A stretch of 64,000 bases of DNA from Thalassotalea sp. ND16A (GTDB taxonomy: Bacteria > Pseudomonadota > Gammaproteobacteria > Enterobacterales > Alteromonadaceae). The notes beneath the pieces were generated by a model. It ran no database searches, had not been told where the DNA came from, and worked only from the letters and a program-made list of their open reading frames with translations. Positions 55,753-64,000 of this stretch are shown here, in pieces; the first letter of the stretch is position 1; every line of letters begins with the position of its first letter. A program made the translations under genes and the position numbers. The DNA lies in assembly GCF_000764205.1 (NCBI RefSeq), contig NZ_JQDZ01000125.1:16918-80917 (forward strand), read 5' to 3'.

Positions 55753-57273
55753 ATGATTAAACGATCACTAAAGCCAAGTTATTTAGTCCTTGCAATCGTT
55801 TTATTATCGGCTTGCGCCATTGGCCCCGATTACCAAAAAGCCCCCGAATTAACACCTGATGAATTGCCTTCATGGCAAGTCAACAATGATCTTGCTCAGC
55901 CAGATCCCTCAATCGCGGTATTAGACTGGCGGTCATTTTATCAAGACCCGGCACTGCAAAGCTTTATTCAACAAGCGCTTGATAATAACATCGACTTGAG
56001 AATTGCCAGCGAACGGGTGTACCGCTCACAAATAGGCTTAATCGCCAGTGATGCCCAATTTTTACCAAATTTTGATATGACATTTGACGCTGACAGAGAG
56101 AAAACCAGCAAAGCATTAACGACAACACCGAAAATAGATAATGAGTTTAAATGGACCGCGAATGTATCGTGGGAACTCGACCTTTGGGGTAAATTACGGC
56201 GCAGTAATGAAGCCGACATTGCCAATTTACAGGCAACCCAAGCGGAGTTTTACGGGTCGAGAATATCATTGATCGCGCAAGTTGCAGAGCTCTATTATAT
56301 CATTCAGGACGCTAAAAATCAGATTCTGTTAACCAATAATAATATTGTCGCTCGCCAAAAATCGAAACGAATTACCGAATTAAGACACCAACAAGGCATT
56401 ATTTCAGGGTTAGATGTGAGCCAAAGTAATGTGGAATTAATGCAAGAAAAATTAAAACTTCCGGCGTTGCACAACTCGCTCAACTCAAGCATGTACCAAC
56501 TGTCAATCTTGCTCGACCAATCGCCGAAAAAGCTTAATATCCCGGATCGGGATCCCAACAATTTAGATCAAAAAATATTGCCTGTGGGCTTGCCCTCTGA
56601 ATTATTAAAACGACGCCCTGATATTATTGCGCAAGAGCGTAGACTGCATGCCGCAACCGCCGCCATTGGCGTCGCCAAAGCCGATTACTTCCCCAACATT
56701 AGCTTAGTCGGAAATTTTGGCGCAAAAAGTCTTGAAATAGATGATCTACTCGATGATGCCGAATATTGGGAAGTAGGTGCCGATATCTCTATGCCTTTAT
56801 TTAACTGGGGGACAACAACCGCCAATGTTGATAGAGTAAAATCCGAATACCGTGAAGCCATACTCAATTACCGTAAAGCTATTTTTGTCGCTTTCAGAGA
56901 ATCGGCAGAAGCGATTGAAAATGTAGATAAAAATCGGACTGAATATTATTTAAAACGTGACCTGCTGGCGGCAACCAATGAGTATTTACGTATCGCCAAT
57001 TTACGTTATAACAATGGTGTGATCAGCTATATTGATGTGCTTGATGCGCAACGTAACCAGGCGCAATCACAGCAAGACTTTTCCGCTGCTGCGCAAAGTT
57101 TACAAACCTCATTTGTCGGGCTCTATAAAACCTTGGGTGGTGGTTGGGATGCCGCAAGTTACCATCAGGCATTAACCAATGAAGAAAATATTGATAGCGC
57201 AGTTGAACAACAAAGCAAAGTCATTATTAGTCAAACTCCTGAAGTTGAGCAAACGCAAGAAAATGGGTCTTGA
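55753..57273 (+). CDS. NodT-family outer-membrane efflux factor
   Basis: 506 residues with lipobox LLSACAIGPDYQKAPE (Cys 21) and the TolC/OprM-like fold: long coiled helices and a conserved ISLVGNFGAKS strand region. Starts 3 nt after the permease, so the three genes form an operon for a complete tripartite pump. Its end meets the decayed TonB receptor. No local regulator gene is present. Confidence 0.93.
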   Translation: MIKRSLKPSYLVLAIVLLSACAIGPDYQKAPELTPDELPSWQVNNDLAQPDPSIAVLDWRSFYQDPALQSFIQQALDNNIDLRIASERVYRSQIGLIASDAQFLPNFDMTFDADREKTSKALTTTPKIDNEFKWTANVSWELDLWGKLRRSNEADIANLQATQAEFYGSRISLIAQVAELYYIIQDAKNQILLTNNNIVARQKSKRITELRHQQGIISGLDVSQSNVELMQEKLKLPALHNSLNSSMYQLSILLDQSPKKLNIPDRDPNNLDQKILPVGLPSELLKRRPDIIAQERRLHAATAAIGVAKADYFPNISLVGNFGAKSLEIDDLLDDAEYWEVGADISMPLFNWGTTTANVDRVKSEYREAILNYRKAIFVAFRESAEAIENVDKNRTEYYLKRDLLAATNEYLRIANLRYNNGVISYIDVLDAQRNQAQSQQDFSAAAQSLQTSFVGLYKTLGGGWDAASYHQALTNEENIDSAVEQQSKVIISQTPEVEQTQENGS

Positions 57274-58104
57274 CCACCGGCATAAGCCCATTCGCTGAGT
57301 CCGACCGCTTGAGGCGGTGCTTGTTCTAAGTCATCAAAGTCATAAGATACTTGCATGTTGGTGTTAGCCGACATCTCCCATTTTATCGCGATACGAGCGG
57401 CCGTATGAGCTTTGGCGCCACTTTACCAAGATTTAAAATCATCATTCCACTCTGGTTCAGACTGGTTTTCGATAAACCGTCTTGGGTATTGGTCAAAAAG
57501 TTGGCTCGTAAATAAACATTATCCGCTAATGAAAAGTTCACCATGCCTTCAATGCGTTGCAAGTTGTCGGTACCTAAAGTGCCTTTAATAAAGCTTTCAA
57601 ATTCGGCTTGCGGTGCATTAGGCACCATGTTGACCACGCCCATTGCGGCATTTTTACCAAACAGTGTCCCTTGTGGGCCTTTTAACACCTCTACTCGTTG
57701 CATATCAGAAAACAATACGTTTTGCGCCGCTCTTGGCATATAGACGTTATCAAAAAACGTGGCTGAGAGGGGTCGCCGCCAACGGTAATGTCAGGGCTTG
57801 AAATACCTCGAATGGTCACCCCCGCCTGGGTCATGCTACTGTCACCAAATTCAAAGCCGGGAATAAACTTATCAATATCGCTTAATAGAATGGAACCAGG
57901 CTCTTTCATCGTTTCGGCCGAAACGGTATCTACTGTTACTGGTACTTTCATCACATTTTGCACACGTTTTTGTGCGGTCACGACAATCACATCATCGATG
58001 TCATCTTTTTCTACGTCGGCTTGTTCGGCTGAATAACAGGCAAACGATGTTATTGTCAGGGCAGTCGCTATGGTTTGAGCAATAAGGTTTTTACGATATA
58101 TCGT
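57264..58104 (-). pseudogene. Decayed TonB-dependent receptor
   Basis: The N-terminal part survives: signal-like NLIAQTIATALTI, TonB-box region DDIDDVIVVTAQKRVQ, plug sequences LSDIDKFIPGFEFGDSS, AGVTIRGISSPD, QRVEVLKGPQGTLFGKNAAM and GVVNMVPNAPQ. Lesions: no start codon (ACG at 58104 or ATA at 58101 where ATG is expected, after GGTGGAG), a one-base frameshift near 57770 (GACCCCTCTCAGCC), a further in-frame stop near 57420 (KSW-stop-SGAKAH), and loss of the barrel, the sequence stopping at the end of the efflux operon. About 250 of some 750 residues remain. Confidence 0.85.
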
Positions 58105-58180
58105 ATTCGCTCCACCTTTGATAGTATGTAAAGGTTTTATTAATACTTTTATTGTTCTTTAAGGATAAAAATCCTCCAAG

Positions 58181-58795
58181 ATGAAAAAATTTAGACCGCT
58201 GTTTAGCGTAAGTTTATTGTTGCTAACACTATTATTGAGCAGTTGCAGTGAACCAAAACTGACCGCTTTATCATATGATGCGAAGATCCTTGCTTTCGGC
58301 GATAGCTTAACCGCGGGTAAAGGCGTAGCGCAGCATTTTAGTTATCCGGCGGTATTGTCAAAACTCACCGGGTTAGAAGTAATAAATGCTGGCGTTTCAG
58401 GTGAATTGACGGCACAAGGCCTTGCCCGATTACCGAGTTTGTTAACCGATAATGACATTGAAATTATGCTATTGCTTGAAGGTGGTAATGATATATTGCG
58501 CAACAAAAGCAAGGCCAAACTAAAACAAAATCTGGCGGGTATGATAGAGCTGGCGCAAGCAAGAAACATCAACGTGATGTTAATTGGCGTGCCCGAAAAA
58601 AGTATATTTTCCAGCAGTGCCGATTTATATCAGCAACTGGCCGAACATTATCAACTGGCTTTTGCCGATGACATCGTCGCTTCTCTCCTTAAAAACTCCT
58701 CATTAAAATCCGATGCCGTGCATTTTAATGAGCAAGGCTATGCAAGATTAGCCGAGCATATTTTTGAGGTTTTGCAAGAAAATGGCGCTCTTTAG
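58181..58795 (+). CDS. GDSL/SGNH esterase, lipoprotein (TesA-like)
   Basis: 204 residues with lipobox LLLSSC (Cys near 22), block [14 protein letters not shown] (Ser), block [14 protein letters not shown] and block [12 protein letters not shown] (Asp, His). Relatives are arylesterases and TesA-type thioesterase/lysophospholipases; as a lipoprotein it should sit in the envelope. Substrate unknown. Confidence 0.9.
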
Positions 58796-58997
58796 CGATA
58801 TTTTCTTGTCACTTTGCAAATTAATGCCGCTGCAGTTTTTGTTAAAAAAATAAGAGAGGGTAATCACTTAGCAAAATTCATCGTCACCCGACAAAGCTGT
58901 ACAATAAATGTACTATTGATATCCTGTTAACAAAACATTAACCTAGTATGGATCTGATGGGGAATCCAATAGACGTGTACAACAGATAAGAGGTAGT

Positions 58998-59561
58998 ATG
59001 AGCTTAGTATGCAACCATAGACGACAGTTTTTTCGTAAATTTAGTGGTGTTGTCGCCATCGGGGCAACCGCGCCGTTAATTAGTCAAACGGCTCATGCTG
59101 AGTTAAATGAAGACCGGAATAATAAACGTTTATCGCTTTATAACCGTCACACAGGTGAACGCGTTAAAGGTGTATTTTCTGCCAATGGCGTATTACAACA
59201 AGATGTGCTCAATTCATTCCAGCATAACTTGCGAGATCATCGGCAAAATGAAAGTGTTAAAATGGATATCCGCTTATTTGATTTTTTAGATCAAATACAA
59301 CGACGTCTGGGCAGCGATAAAGAAATTCACATCATTTCAGCTTTTCGTTCAGAAAAAACCAATGCCATGCTAGCAAGTAGAAGCTCAGCTGTAGCGAAAA
59401 AAAGTTTCCACATGAAAGGCATGGCGATAGATTTTGCGATTCCAGGCATTGAATTAAAGCTAATCCGCGATACGGCAAAATCATTAAAACTTGGTGGTGT
59501 CGGTTATTATCCTAACTCTGGTTTTGTCCATATTGATACCGGCTGGGTCCGTAGTTGGTGA
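58998..59561 (+). CDS. YcbK-like (DUF882/M15) peptidase, Tat-exported
   Basis: 187-residue M15-type protein. Twin-arginine signal HRRQFFRKFSGVVAIGATAP followed by AHA-EL; zinc residues in KSFHMKGMAIDF (His, Asp) and GFVHIDTGWVRSW (His), and HIISAFRSEKTNAMLASRS. Family members are probably endopeptidases acting on peptidoglycan crosslinks. GAGGTAGT precedes the ATG. Confidence 0.92.
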   Translation: MSLVCNHRRQFFRKFSGVVAIGATAPLISQTAHAELNEDRNNKRLSLYNRHTGERVKGVFSANGVLQQDVLNSFQHNLRDHRQNESVKMDIRLFDFLDQIQRRLGSDKEIHIISAFRSEKTNAMLASRSSAVAKKSFHMKGMAIDFAIPGIELKLIRDTAKSLKLGGVGYYPNSGFVHIDTGWVRSW

Positions 59562-59624
59562 TCGCTTTTATGTTTATCGATACTCGATGAAATTTGAAAT
59601 GTTAACAAAGCTCATTTTGAAGTG

Positions 59625-59737
59625 AGGAGGTCCCGTGGCAAGCACGGGATGACGTGGTGTAAGTTAACTAATAATAGCTGTACATCCCTTCTTCAGAAAA
59701 TATACACCGTCATTCCAAACTTGATTTGGAACCTCCT
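59625..59737. repeat. Composite palindromic repeat (AGGAGGT family), copy B
   Basis: AGGAGGT at 59625-59631 and ACCTCCT at 59731-59737 bracket hairpin TCCCGTG/CACGGGA and a second hairpin TTCCAAA/TTTGGAA. The architecture equals copy A at 9030-9118, but the hairpins have diverged by compensating changes. Confidence 0.72.
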
Positions 59738-59874
59738 TTCGTATTATAGAGCTTAGTTATCTATCCCTCGAAAACTTTCAGCTAATGTCGGATTTTCGCG
59801 AGAATTTTTGGCACTTTTGTTTTATCATAACGGCATTAATCAATCATTTAAATTGCTTTACGCAGGTTGGAACT

Positions 59875-61359
59875 ATGGTGCTAGATAGCAGTATTTGCAT
59901 GCAGGCAAGATTATCCCGAGATCTTCGTTTTGACGGAAAGTTCTTTACCGCGGTGTTAACCACAGGCATCTATTGTCGGCCAACATGTCCAGCAGGTCCG
60001 GCGAAAGAAGAAAACGTGCGTTACTATCAAAGTGCCGCACAAGCTGAGTTTAATGGCTATCAACCCTGTAAACGCTGTAAACCTGAATTATCGCCTGAGC
60101 AAAAACTCCCCAGCCACTTAAGCCAGGCTTTAAATTTAATCACCATTTCACCGCAATTGTCGGTGCATGAGTTAGCTTTACAATTACAGCTTAGTGAGCG
60201 CCAGGTGCAGCGGTTATTCAAAGAAAACCTGGGCCTTAATCCCAATGAATTTATCAATCAAAAACGACAAATTAGCGCTCGTAATCTCTTACTGACCTCA
60301 AGTATTGCGATTGCTGATGTTGCTATCATCAGTGGTTTTGGCAGCACTCGCAGTTTTAATGAGCACATCAAAAAACAATATAAACTCACACCTTCACAAC
60401 TGAGAAAATCTGCGAAGTCAGAAAAACACAATCATTTGCGGCTCAAGCTAAAATATCAAGGTATGTTAAATTGGCCACTGATGCTGGATTTTTTTCGGGC
60501 AAGAGTGATCCCCGGGGTCGAGTTAGTCACCAACAGTTATCAAAGAACCATAACTATCGATAACTGTCATGGCTGGATAAAAGTCAGCAAGGACGACAAT
60601 AATGTTGTCAATGATGAGTATTTAAATCTCGATGTTATGGTAAATGATTATTCGCAACTTCCCCAAATCATCTCCAGAGTCAGAAAAATGTTTGATCTGG
60701 ACTGCAATTTAGCGGTGATCACTGAGCATTTAGGCCAACATAAAGAATTTCAGCAAGTGATAGTGAACAATCAAGGGCTGCGCTTACCGGGTTGTTGGGA
60801 CATTTTTGAGTTCTCCATCCGAGCAATTTTAGGCCAGCAAATATCGGTGAAAGCGGCAACAACGCTTGCCGGCAGGATCGCCAAAAAATATGCAGAAAAA
60901 GTTGAAACCGAAAGCATGCAAAGACTGCCAGCGGGGTTGGAGTTATACTTTCCCAGCGCACAAACTTTGATCAACGCTAACTTTACCGAGTTAGGCATTA
61001 CCGACACCAGACAACAAACGTTACGTACCTGGATTGAATTTTTTAATCGCAATCAAACCTTGTTCCGCACCAGCCATAATACAGAGTCATTTGAAAAAAC
61101 CTTATGCGAGCTAAAAGGTATAGGTCCCTGGACCGCAAATTACATGGCAATGCGCGGCTTAAGTTTACCGGATGCGTTTCCGGCCGCCGATTTAGGCATC
61201 ATCAAGGCCTTAACGAATAAAGCCCCGGCAACTACTGCGACAGCGAAACCGTTAACGGCAAAACAAATATTAGCCATGGCCGAGCAATGGCGTCCCTGGC
61301 GTTCTTATGCCGCAATTTATTTATGGCAGACATTGGCCCCACAAAACAACAATGAATAA
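59875..61359 (+). CDS. Ada-AlkA fusion: methyl-phosphotriester sensor/AraC activator with 3-methyladenine DNA glycosylase II
   Basis: 494 residues: Ada-type Zn domain (about 10-75; TGIYCRPTCPAG and YQPCKRCKPE, four Cys), AraC HTH (about 85-180; LSERQVQRLFKENLGLNPN, IADVAIISGFGSTRSFNEHI), AlkA N-terminal domain and HhH-GPD glycosylase (about 270-480; RAILGQQISVKAATTLAGRI, LKGIGPWTANYMAMRGL, FPAADLGII with the catalytic Asp). It couples damage sensing, activation and base excision in one protein. ATG 59875 follows AGGTTGG; the frame extends to 59785 without family support. ogt lies 25 nt downstream. Confidence 0.93.
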   Translation: MVLDSSICMQARLSRDLRFDGKFFTAVLTTGIYCRPTCPAGPAKEENVRYYQSAAQAEFNGYQPCKRCKPELSPEQKLPSHLSQALNLITISPQLSVHELALQLQLSERQVQRLFKENLGLNPNEFINQKRQISARNLLLTSSIAIADVAIISGFGSTRSFNEHIKKQYKLTPSQLRKSAKSEKHNHLRLKLKYQGMLNWPLMLDFFRARVIPGVELVTNSYQRTITIDNCHGWIKVSKDDNNVVNDEYLNLDVMVNDYSQLPQIISRVRKMFDLDCNLAVITEHLGQHKEFQQVIVNNQGLRLPGCWDIFEFSIRAILGQQISVKAATTLAGRIAKKYAEKVETESMQRLPAGLELYFPSAQTLINANFTELGITDTRQQTLRTWIEFFNRNQTLFRTSHNTESFEKTLCELKGIGPWTANYMAMRGLSLPDAFPAADLGIIKALTNKAPATTATAKPLTAKQILAMAEQWRPWRSYAAIYLWQTLAPQNNNE

Positions 61360-61384
61360 AGGCATCAACTAAGGTATTAACACG

Positions 61385-61879
61385 ATGATTTACTATGACA
61401 TTTTAACAACTCAGTGTGGTGACATTGCCATTTTAGGCAACGAACGAGGCATTATTGAAGTTGCTTTCCAGCAAGGCAAAGCCAGCGCCGATATAAACTC
61501 TAACGTAGAAAAAGTGAATCAATTTTCTCCGGGTCATATGTCAGAGGCAAAACAACAACTCGATGAGTATTTTAAAGGTAGCAGAGAAAACTTTGATCTG
61601 CCGCTAGCCCAAACCGGTACTAATTTTCAAAGCAGCGTCTGGTCTGAATTAAGCAAGATACCTTTTGGCACCACCATTAGCTATGGAGATTTAGCCAACC
61701 GCATCAAAAAGCCGGCAGCTGTTAGAGCCGTAGGCACCGCCAATGGCGCAAATAAGTTAGCGATTATCGTGCCTTGCCACCGGGTAATCGGTGCCAATAA
61801 AAAATTAACTGGCTATGCCGGAGGCATGGGCATAAAAGCGAAATTATTAATGCTAGAAGGTGCACAATTTAAGGTTTAA
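61385..61879 (+). CDS. ogt: Methylated-DNA--protein-cysteine methyltransferase (Ogt)
   Basis: 164 residues; active-site IVPCHRVIGANKKLTGYAGG and the DNA-binding PFGTTISYGDLANRI block. Suicide repair of O6-methylguanine. It follows the Ada-AlkA gene by 25 nt and is probably co-induced in an adaptive-response operon. Confidence 0.93.
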   Translation: MIYYDILTTQCGDIAILGNERGIIEVAFQQGKASADINSNVEKVNQFSPGHMSEAKQQLDEYFKGSRENFDLPLAQTGTNFQSSVWSELSKIPFGTTISYGDLANRIKKPAAVRAVGTANGANKLAIIVPCHRVIGANKKLTGYAGGMGIKAKLLMLEGAQFKV

Positions 61880-61928
61880 CTAGTAATGAATTTTATTCTC
61901 ATTATAATCACGATATCGTTTTCTTGTT

Positions 61929-62294
61929 GTGGTTATTATGATTGAAATTATCATCGGCTTAGCGGCTATTATATTACTATGGATGATGTGGCGCTTATAT
62001 CAAGCAAAACAATACAACCGTTTTATTGACTGGCTAAACGTTGACATAAGTCCAAAATTGGCACAGGTGTTAATCGCTGAAATGGAGCAAAACCGCTCAC
62101 AGTTGTTTCCAAATACCGAGGATCACATTAACGCAGCCCTACTGTATTATCGTCAATATCCGGTAAGAATATTTGAAGCCGCAGTGGCAAGAGAAGTGAT
62201 AGCGCCACATTGGTTGGATGATAAACAGCATAAACGTTGGGCTGCCCATTTACTGTTTATTCAAGCGACTTACCGTTTAAAAATGGCTAGATAA
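61929..62294 (+). CDS. Membrane-anchored hypothetical protein
   Basis: 121 residues, unrecognised. One N-terminal membrane helix (IIIGLAAIILLWMMWRLY, about 6-24) then a soluble helical region with Trp/His-rich end (APHWLDDKQHKRWAAHLLF). ATG at 61938 is an alternative start. It follows ogt by 49 nt but shows no link to repair. Confidence 0.6.
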   Translation: MVIMIEIIIGLAAIILLWMMWRLYQAKQYNRFIDWLNVDISPKLAQVLIAEMEQNRSQLFPNTEDHINAALLYYRQYPVRIFEAAVAREVIAPHWLDDKQHKRWAAHLLFIQATYRLKMAR

Positions 62295-62358
62295 CCACAC
62301 TCAGATATCGATTAAGCAATTATATGGGCTAGAGAACTACAACTAATAGCCCAAGTTA

Positions 62359-62880
62359 TTAAATCGCCTTTATTTGTTTAATTTTAGGAACTTCAACCAA
62401 AACTTTACAGGTTAATTTTATGGTATTGTCTTGTGTTAAACTCGAATCGCATTGCTGTTTTTTAACTTTCCCAATACCTAAGACTTCATTAACAGACTCA
62501 CTCTGCATGTCTTGATAACTGTATTGGTTATTCTGGTTTCTCACGCTAACCGTGTTTATTTGTGTTTTATCTTCAATGAGCACACCATTAACCTCTTCTA
62601 CTGCTAGCAGTTTGGCTTTTTGCTTAGCAAACTCACTCAGCGAAGCTAAACTGTCTTTTTCCCCGCCGACGACAGTCACTTCGGTCCAGGTTTGTTGAAA
62701 CAGCGGATTACCTTGAGCATCAGTTTGATAAACAATATCGTATTTACGTTCTACTTGTTTATCATTAACGAAAACATTGGCTCTGGGCTGTGCACTCGGA
62801 ATTGCAATTGCCTGCTCACCACCAGTGGATGCACAGGCGCTCAGTAAAATAAGGACGATGCTATAAACTAGTTTCCTCAC
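62359..62880 (-). CDS. Lipoprotein of unknown function
   Basis: 173 residues with lipobox ILLSACAS (Cys 16). The body carries two Cys (KKQQCDSSL, KLTCKVLVEVP) and a DMQSESVNEVLGIGKV segment that resembles LPP20/FlgO-like lipoproteins; this is not firm. It starts 2 nt after the stop of the TPR lipoprotein gene, so the two are an operon. Confidence 0.65.
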   Translation of the reverse strand: MRKLVYSIVLILLSACASTGGEQAIAIPSAQPRANVFVNDKQVERKYDIVYQTDAQGNPLFQQTWTEVTVVGGEKDSLASLSEFAKQKAKLLAVEEVNGVLIEDKTQINTVSVRNQNNQYSYQDMQSESVNEVLGIGKVKKQQCDSSLTQDNTIKLTCKVLVEVPKIKQIKAI

Positions 62881-62882
62881 GG

Positions 62883-63743
62883 TTAAAACCCTTTCATTTG
62901 ATCACTTTTAATTTTTAATTTCTCTACCAGTACAAGTGCATCCAGAATTTCCATATTTCTTGGATCTATGCGATTAGCATTTGCAACTAAATCAAATGAA
63001 TCTTTATAGCGGCCCTCAATCAAGCGCACCATACCTTGGTTATGAATTGCAATGGCTTGATCTTCACCACTTTTTGCTTGATTAGCAATTTGCTCATAAA
63101 TTGCAAACGCTTGTTGATAACGTTTTTTCTCAACGTAGTCATTACCCAAGCCGATGTTGTCGTCACTGCCATCTAATAACTTAATTTTTTGTTTTGTTGG
63201 GTACGGTGAAATGTATTTTGCGATTTCCTTAGCCGCTTTTTGCATTAGCTTATTGGAAATTTTTTCGGCTGATGGCACATCTTCCTTTGCATCACTATAC
63301 GATTCATAAGAGCTAAATTTTTTATTGTAATCAAACGACAAGGTATCACTGACATAAGTGTTATTACCTCTTACCACAGAGAAGGTTACGTTCAGAGTTT
63401 GTTTAACACGATAGTAATACGTATAGGTTGTTCCTTTTTTCCCTTCATATTCTTTACGCCAATTATCTGTTTCTAATCGAGAAGCTGAAATTTGACCGAC
63501 AACATGGTTGAATGAATTTTTGTTTTCATTAACATAACCATACTCTTGAATTCGTTGCGCTAACGCATTAGCAAACGCATCGCCATCATAATTCCGACTT
63601 TTGGATTTAAATTTATGAACACCTACATCATCAAATTGAAAATTTCCCAGTGGCGGGCTTGGCACTACATGTTCAATCGTAGTTTTACAGCCAGTTAATA
63701 AGATAACGAGGAGTACGCAGAGGTTTACATAAATTTTTTGCAT
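62883..63743 (-). CDS. TPR-containing lipoprotein
   Basis: 286 residues with lipobox LLTGCKTT (Cys 19), a beta-rich middle (VKQTLNVTFSVVRGNNTYVS) and C-terminal tetratricopeptide-like helices (about 200-270; NDYVEKKRYQQAFAIYEQIA, MVRLIEGRYKDSFDLVANAN). Forms an operon with the following lipoprotein; an outer-membrane complex is plausible. Family not recognised with certainty. Confidence 0.65.
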   Translation of the reverse strand: MQKIYVNLCVLLVILLTGCKTTIEHVVPSPPLGNFQFDDVGVHKFKSKSRNYDGDAFANALAQRIQEYGYVNENKNSFNHVVGQISASRLETDNWRKEYEGKKGTTYTYYYRVKQTLNVTFSVVRGNNTYVSDTLSFDYNKKFSSYESYSDAKEDVPSAEKISNKLMQKAAKEIAKYISPYPTKQKIKLLDGSDDNIGLGNDYVEKKRYQQAFAIYEQIANQAKSGEDQAIAIHNQGMVRLIEGRYKDSFDLVANANRIDPRNMEILDALVLVEKLKIKSDQMKGF

Positions 63744-63928
63744 TTTTAATTCCCTTTATTAATAATTATGCGGATAAACATAACCACACAATCCAAATGA
63801 ACTTATTTGAGATCAAATAGTTAATTATATATAGCTGAAATGATAAGGGGTTGTCAATGGATTAAATCTAACGGGGGTTCTTGCTAGTTAGCGAATAATT
63901 GCCTAAACCTGATCATGAGGTGGTGATT

Positions 63929-64000
63929 ATGAAAACTTTAGTCTTCGATTTAGTGAGTATAGGCGAGGCCGCAAAGCATTATGGTGTTTCAGTCGAAACT
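63929..64000 (+). CDS. MerR-type HTH start of an IS607-like resolvase (truncated by window end)
   Basis: ATG with GAGGTGGTGA just upstream opens MKTLVFDLVSIGEAAKHYGV, then SVET at the window end. The SIGEAAKHYGVSVET segment matches the HTH of IS607 TnpA-type serine recombinases, which continue LRRWE. Only 24 residues are visible, so a MerR-like regulator cannot be excluded. Confidence 0.55.
   Translation, partial: MKTLVFDLVSIGEAAKHYGVSVET

Noticed and set aside
57383..57990. Two separate small genes in the TonB receptor region
   Set aside because: They are the two frames of one receptor gene joined by a frameshift near 57770, not independent genes.

Overview
The window is a gene-dense, AT-leaning (roughly 40-42% GC by eye) chromosomal segment of a Gram-negative gammaproteobacterium. 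Gene content and conserved order (mfd-csiV-DUF1244; yoaA-tsaB-slp-fadD-rnd with ycgL/ycgN nearby; adk-htpG...recR; a complete hisG-to-hisIE operon), the many lipoproteins and TonB/RND systems, and the family mix point to a marine Alteromonadales member, most likely Colwelliaceae (Colwellia/Thalassotalea type). The family-level placement is inference; no rRNA or tRNA gene was seen.

Layout: 0-6 kb holds the 3' end-rich part of mfd, then csiV, a DUF1244 gene, an isochorismatase-like hydrolase and a DUF4250 gene. 6-9 kb has rsuA, then a PilZ - ParA ATPase - ribbon-helix-helix cluster and a gamma carbonic anhydrase. 9-21.5 kb is a long minus-strand run: TolB-like propeller, tRNA acp-transferase (DTW), YcgN, an MltB-type transglycosylase, YcgL, RNase D, FadD, an alpha/beta hydrolase, Slp lipoprotein, an M50-like membrane protease, TsaB and the helicase YoaA. 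21.7-29.3 kb is the histidine operon with its promoter, a 14-residue leader peptide containing four consecutive His codons, and an attenuator. 29.3-35.6 kb holds small genes, a TonB-like protein, a MAPEG protein, adk and htpG. 35.6-40 kb is an accessory block (a decayed DUF1348 gene, an FMN-FAD-2Fe2S fusion oxidoreductase, an AhpD-like protein and a LysR regulator) lying between htpG and recR, which are neighbours in E. coli. 40-51 kb is a mosaic: amidohydrolase, an exported Tpx, DUF924, a small heat-shock gene with a heat-shock promoter and a ROSE-like RNA thermometer, OsmC, several decayed genes, GST, an alkyltransferase-like protein, a VCBS-repeat protein, SDR and GNAT. 51.4-57.3 kb is a three-gene RND efflux operon, next to a decayed TonB-dependent receptor. 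58-64 kb holds a GDSL esterase, a Tat-exported YcbK-like peptidase, an Ada-AlkA fusion with Ogt (alkylation repair), two lipoproteins, and at the right edge the start of an IS607-type resolvase-like gene.

Functional themes are DNA repair (Mfd, YoaA, RecR, Ada-AlkA, Ogt, ATL), proteostasis and heat shock (HtpG, Hsp20, both with sigma32-like promoters with the same 13-nt spacing), envelope maintenance and efflux, and amino-acid synthesis. At least three families of palindromic intergenic repeats recur in the window. Decayed genes cluster at 35.8, 45-47 and 57.3-58.1 kb. The less ordinary items are the ROSE-like thermometer, the PilZ-ParA-RHH cluster, the possible ATC start of the M50-like gene, and the repeat families.
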